A stretch of DNA of 15,354 nt from an uncultured Campylobacter sp. (GTDB lineage Bacteria > Campylobacterota > Campylobacteria > Campylobacterales > Campylobacteraceae): NCBI GenBank assembly GCA_949294425.1, contig CASFHJ010000180.1, forward strand, positions 1-15,354, written 5' to 3'. This document shows, piece after piece, positions 13,270 to 15,354 of the stretch (its first letter is position 1; each line of letters starts with the position of its first letter). Position numbers and translations under genes: made by a program. The notes beneath the pieces were generated by a model. It was not told the origin of the DNA and made no database searches. It saw only the letters and a program-made list of their open reading frames with translations.

Positions 13270-15354
13270 GGCTGCTCCTTAAGCTCATAGCCATTATTAA
13301 AGATCCACCAAGAAAGAGCTAAGGCTCTTTGCAAATCCTTCATAAGCTCTTTTGCTAAGTCTAAATCCTCATCTTTTTTCTCTTTTTGGCTAAAATATTC
13401 TAGGCTTTGCTTGTCGCTTATAAATCTATCATTTGCCGCGGCAAAATAGCCTAAAATTCTTTCTTTATATTTTAATTTTTCATTTTTATCCGTGCTTAGC
13501 AAGGCTTCTCCAAAGCTTACATACTTAAAACCATCAAAGGCTACTAAATTTACTATGCTAGGAACTATGTCTATGTGAGAGCCACTCTTATAAAGCGGCT
13601 TAAAATCAAGACTTGGAGCATAAAGTATAAATGGAATTTCATTTCTAAGCCTTAGGGTTTCAGATCCGTAAATATATTTCATATCATAATGATCCCCAGT
13701 TACTACAAAAAGGCTATTAGGAAAGTCTTTTTCTGCCCTTTTTATGAAAGATGCTATTTGCTTATCTTGATAATATATATGTGCTAAAACCTTTCTTGCT
13801 AGGTCTTTGTTTGGAATTTTATCCTTATTTTTTTCTATGAATTTATCTATTTTAGCAAAGGGTATGTCAAAAAGATGCAAAGGCACATCATGTGGCGGGT
13901 GATAAGAGGTGCTAAGAATCATAGAAAAAGTTTTTTCATCTTTTTTGGTATTTTTTATTATGAAGTCATATAAGTGATGATCATAAGCTCCCCAAGCATT
14001 TGCAAAGGGTTTTGTTAAATTCATTTCTTTAGCAAAATTTATAATATCTGTATTGTAAAAAATATCATCAAAGCCCTGAGAAGTAGTGTAAGAATCTATT
14101 TTTTGCCAGGTACCAGAACCTCCGTAATAAAAATAATTCTTATATCCTAATTTATTAAAGATAAAGCCAGTAGAGGTTTGAAAAATAGGGCTTTTTCCAA
14201 CCGATAAATTTAAAGGAATTTCAAATTGCAAAAGCCCACTTATTTGCACATCTAGGCTTTTTATCGTGCCGTTTGCATTTTGTAAAAAGTGTTGTGCCTT
14301 AAAGGCTCTGGGTGATTTTAAAAGATCTTTCATAGCAGAGCTTAAATTTAACTCATCAAATTCAGGATCAAAATGCCAAGCAGAATAAGACTCAGCTATT
14401 AGATAAAAAATGTGTTTTATTTCTTTTTGGGCGGGGTTTTTAACTATTTTTTCTAAGGGTTTTAATAAGGATATATTTTTTTCTTTACTTAGGTTTTCAT
14501 CTTTAAAAAACAAAGCTGCAGCCTCTAAGACGCTTTCATCTGTGTAGTTTTTAAAGCTTGAGTTATAAATTTTTTTATAAGCCTTAAAAACATAAAAAAG
14601 ATCCCTAAAGCTACCAAAGGTGCTTTTTCTTAAGAAGTTATTTTTAACAGGGATTAAATTCTTTCCTAGTGAGATGCCTTTAAAACCTATAGTTCCATTT
14701 ATAGCAAAGGTATTTAAAAGGGCAAAGAGTATAAAGATGATAAAGATTTTAAGGCTAAATTTTTCTTGTTTAGCACTTAGGCTTTTTAGTATGAAGTTTA
14801 AGATAAAATAAAAAATAACTGATAAAAAAAGCCAAAATACTACCTTAAGAATTATGTTAAAATCCCCAGCAAAAGCGCTTTTAAATATGGCTATCTTATC
14901 ATCAAAGATAAGCCCTAGTAAATTTGTATTAAAAACATCTTTATAAATCTCATAAAAGCCTATATTTGCTATGTTTACAAAGGTGCTTAGTGTTATTAGC
15001 AAAAAGGCATAAAACTTAGCTAATTTAAATGAAAAAATTCTTAAAAAGAAAAATAAAAGACTTAAGACACCTATGATTTGTCCGTCATATCTAAAGGCAT
15101 TGTATATACTTTTAAATATCTCATTAAGCTTAAACTCTCCAAGCTCTGCCTTATACACTCCAAGATATAAGAAAAACAAAAGCCTTAGCACAAAAAATAA
15201 AAAATACAAAAAGAAAAAAAATGCAAAGGATTGATAAAGAAGGAGGCTAAAATTTTGCCGGTTGTTCTGCATTAGCCAATTGCCCAGCATGATGCGATAC
15301 AAGAAATCGTTGGGATGTTTTTCCACTAAGGAATGCAATACGTTATACGCCGCT
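13266..15354 (-). CDS. LTA-synthase/MdoB-like membrane phosphotransferase (sulfatase fold), foreign N-terminus
   Basis: Alkaline-phosphatase-superfamily enzyme of the LtaS/OpgB type, which moves phosphoglycerol or a related head group onto an extracytoplasmic acceptor. Residues are counted from the TTG at 15338. About five membrane segments (roughly 31-60, 86-104, 110-128, 161-184, 195-213) precede a large periplasmic domain with AESYSAW (metal ligand E316), NGTIKS (probable nucleophile T358), TSYHPPH (H480) and VTGDHYD (metal ligands D549, H550). The catalytic set looks complete. The acceptor is unknown; phosphoethanolamine transfer is an alternative. The frame stays open to the right edge, but the first ~35 codons differ in composition and look like part of a TPR protein. 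The only Met codons before the first membrane segment lie in that foreign part, so the native start seems to have been lost at the junction near 15254. The gene overlaps the GlnD-like gene by 4 nt. Confidence 0.82.
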   Translation of the reverse strand, partial: AAYNVLHSLVEKHPNDFLYRIMLGNWLMQNNRQNFSLLLYQSFAFFFFLYFLFFVLRLLFFLYLGVYKAELGEFKLNEIFKSIYNAFRYDGQIIGVLSLLFFFLRIFSFKLAKFYAFLLITLSTFVNIANIGFYEIYKDVFNTNLLGLIFDDKIAIFKSAFAGDFNIILKVVFWLFLSVIFYFILNFILKSLSAKQEKFSLKIFIIFILFALLNTFAINGTIGFKGISLGKNLIPVKNNFLRKSTFGSFRDLFYVFKAYKKIYNSSFKNYTDESVLEAAALFFKDENLSKEKNISLLKPLEKIVKNPAQKEIKHIFYLIAESYSAWHFDPEFDELNLSSAMKDLLKSPRAFKAQHFLQNANGTIKSLDVQISGLLQFEIPLNLSVGKSPIFQTSTGFIFNKLGYKNYFYYGGSGTWQKIDSYTTSQGFDDIFYNTDIINFAKEMNLTKPFANAWGAYDHHLYDFIIKNTKKDEKTFSMILSTSYHPPHDVPLHLFDIPFAKIDKFIEKNKDKIPNKDLARKVLAHIYYQDKQIASFIKRAEKDFPNSLFVVTGDHYDMKYIYGSETLRLRNEIPFILYAPSLDFKPLYKSGSHIDIVPSIVNLVAFDGFKYVSFGEALLSTDKNEKLKYKERILGYFAAANDRFISDKQSLEYFSQKEKKDEDLDLAKELMKDLQRALALSWWIFNNGYELKEQP
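13275..13280 (-). promoter_or_regulatory. Ribosome binding site supporting the TTG start of the GlnD-like gene
   Basis: AAGGAG on the minus strand within the last codons of the upstream gene, 5 nt before the TTG at 13269. The strength of this site and the TTGA overlap with the upstream stop decide the start. Confidence 0.65.
15254..15354 (-). other. Compositionally distinct edge segment, TPR-like coding fragment
   Basis: About 45% G+C by my count over the last 97 bases, while the gene body to its left is clearly A/T-rich with long A and T runs. In the frame of the phosphotransferase it encodes HPNDFLYRIMLGNWLMQNNR preceded by AAYNVLHSLVEK, which resembles a tetratricopeptide helix pair rather than an N-terminus. 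Likely a chimeric read or contig join, or a recombination boundary. There is no stop codon between it and the membrane protein. Confidence 0.6.

Noticed and set aside
15336..15338. TTG at 15338 as the true start of the phosphotransferase
   Set aside because: The frame is open beyond it to the window edge, and the residues around it look like the interior of a TPR protein.

Overview
This is a low-G+C, densely packed bacterial window in which every gene is read on the minus strand, from the right edge towards position 1. The gene content points to the Campylobacterota, most likely a Campylobacter or close relative. Three tandem motility accessory factor (Maf, DUF115) genes are present, one of them carrying long poly-G tracts. 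A GlnD-shaped gene lies directly upstream of glmS, an order I recall from Campylobacter jejuni (Cj1367c-Cj1366c). Short AT-rich spacers and AAGGA-type ribosome binding sites also fit.

Layout in transcription order: (i) 15354-13266, an LTA-synthase-like membrane phosphotransferase whose first ~35 codons look foreign; (ii) 13269-10978, a full-length GlnD-like protein with apparently eroded catalytic centres; (iii) 10975-9182, glmS; (iv) 9185-7425, 7428-5380 and 5364-3457, three Maf paralogues, called mafA, mafB and mafC here for convenience; (v) 3365-1761, a DcuC-type C4-dicarboxylate transporter; (vi) 1726-1235, luxS; (vii) 1135 to the left edge, the N-terminal two thirds of a type 2 2-isopropylmalate synthase. 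Genes (i) to (iv) overlap by 4 nt or are separated by 2 or 15 nt, so they look like one six-gene operon. dcuC follows a 91-bp gap with its own promoter candidate, luxS lies 34 bp downstream of dcuC, and leuA follows a 99-bp gap with a hairpin and a promoter candidate. No gap exceeds 100 bp, and I see no tRNA, rRNA, CRISPR array, insertion sequence or integrase.

The most interesting part is the glmS-maf block. GlmS makes glucosamine-6-phosphate, the entry to UDP-GlcNAc and hence to pseudaminic- or legionaminic-type flagellar sugars. Maf proteins act in flagellin glycosylation with these sugars. The middle maf has two separate G tracts, G9 in the middle and G10 near the 3' end, both in frame in this copy. 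Slippage in the first would truncate the protein. Slippage in the second would only swap or remove the C-terminal tail, and in one register it would overlap the stop codon with the next maf's start codon. Together they could act as a combined on/off and tail-type switch.

Two cautions apply. The last ~100 bp at the right edge has a different base composition and encodes a TPR-like fragment fused in frame to the phosphotransferase, which suggests an assembly chimera or a recombination junction. The GlnD-like protein should not be assumed to be an active uridylyltransferase.
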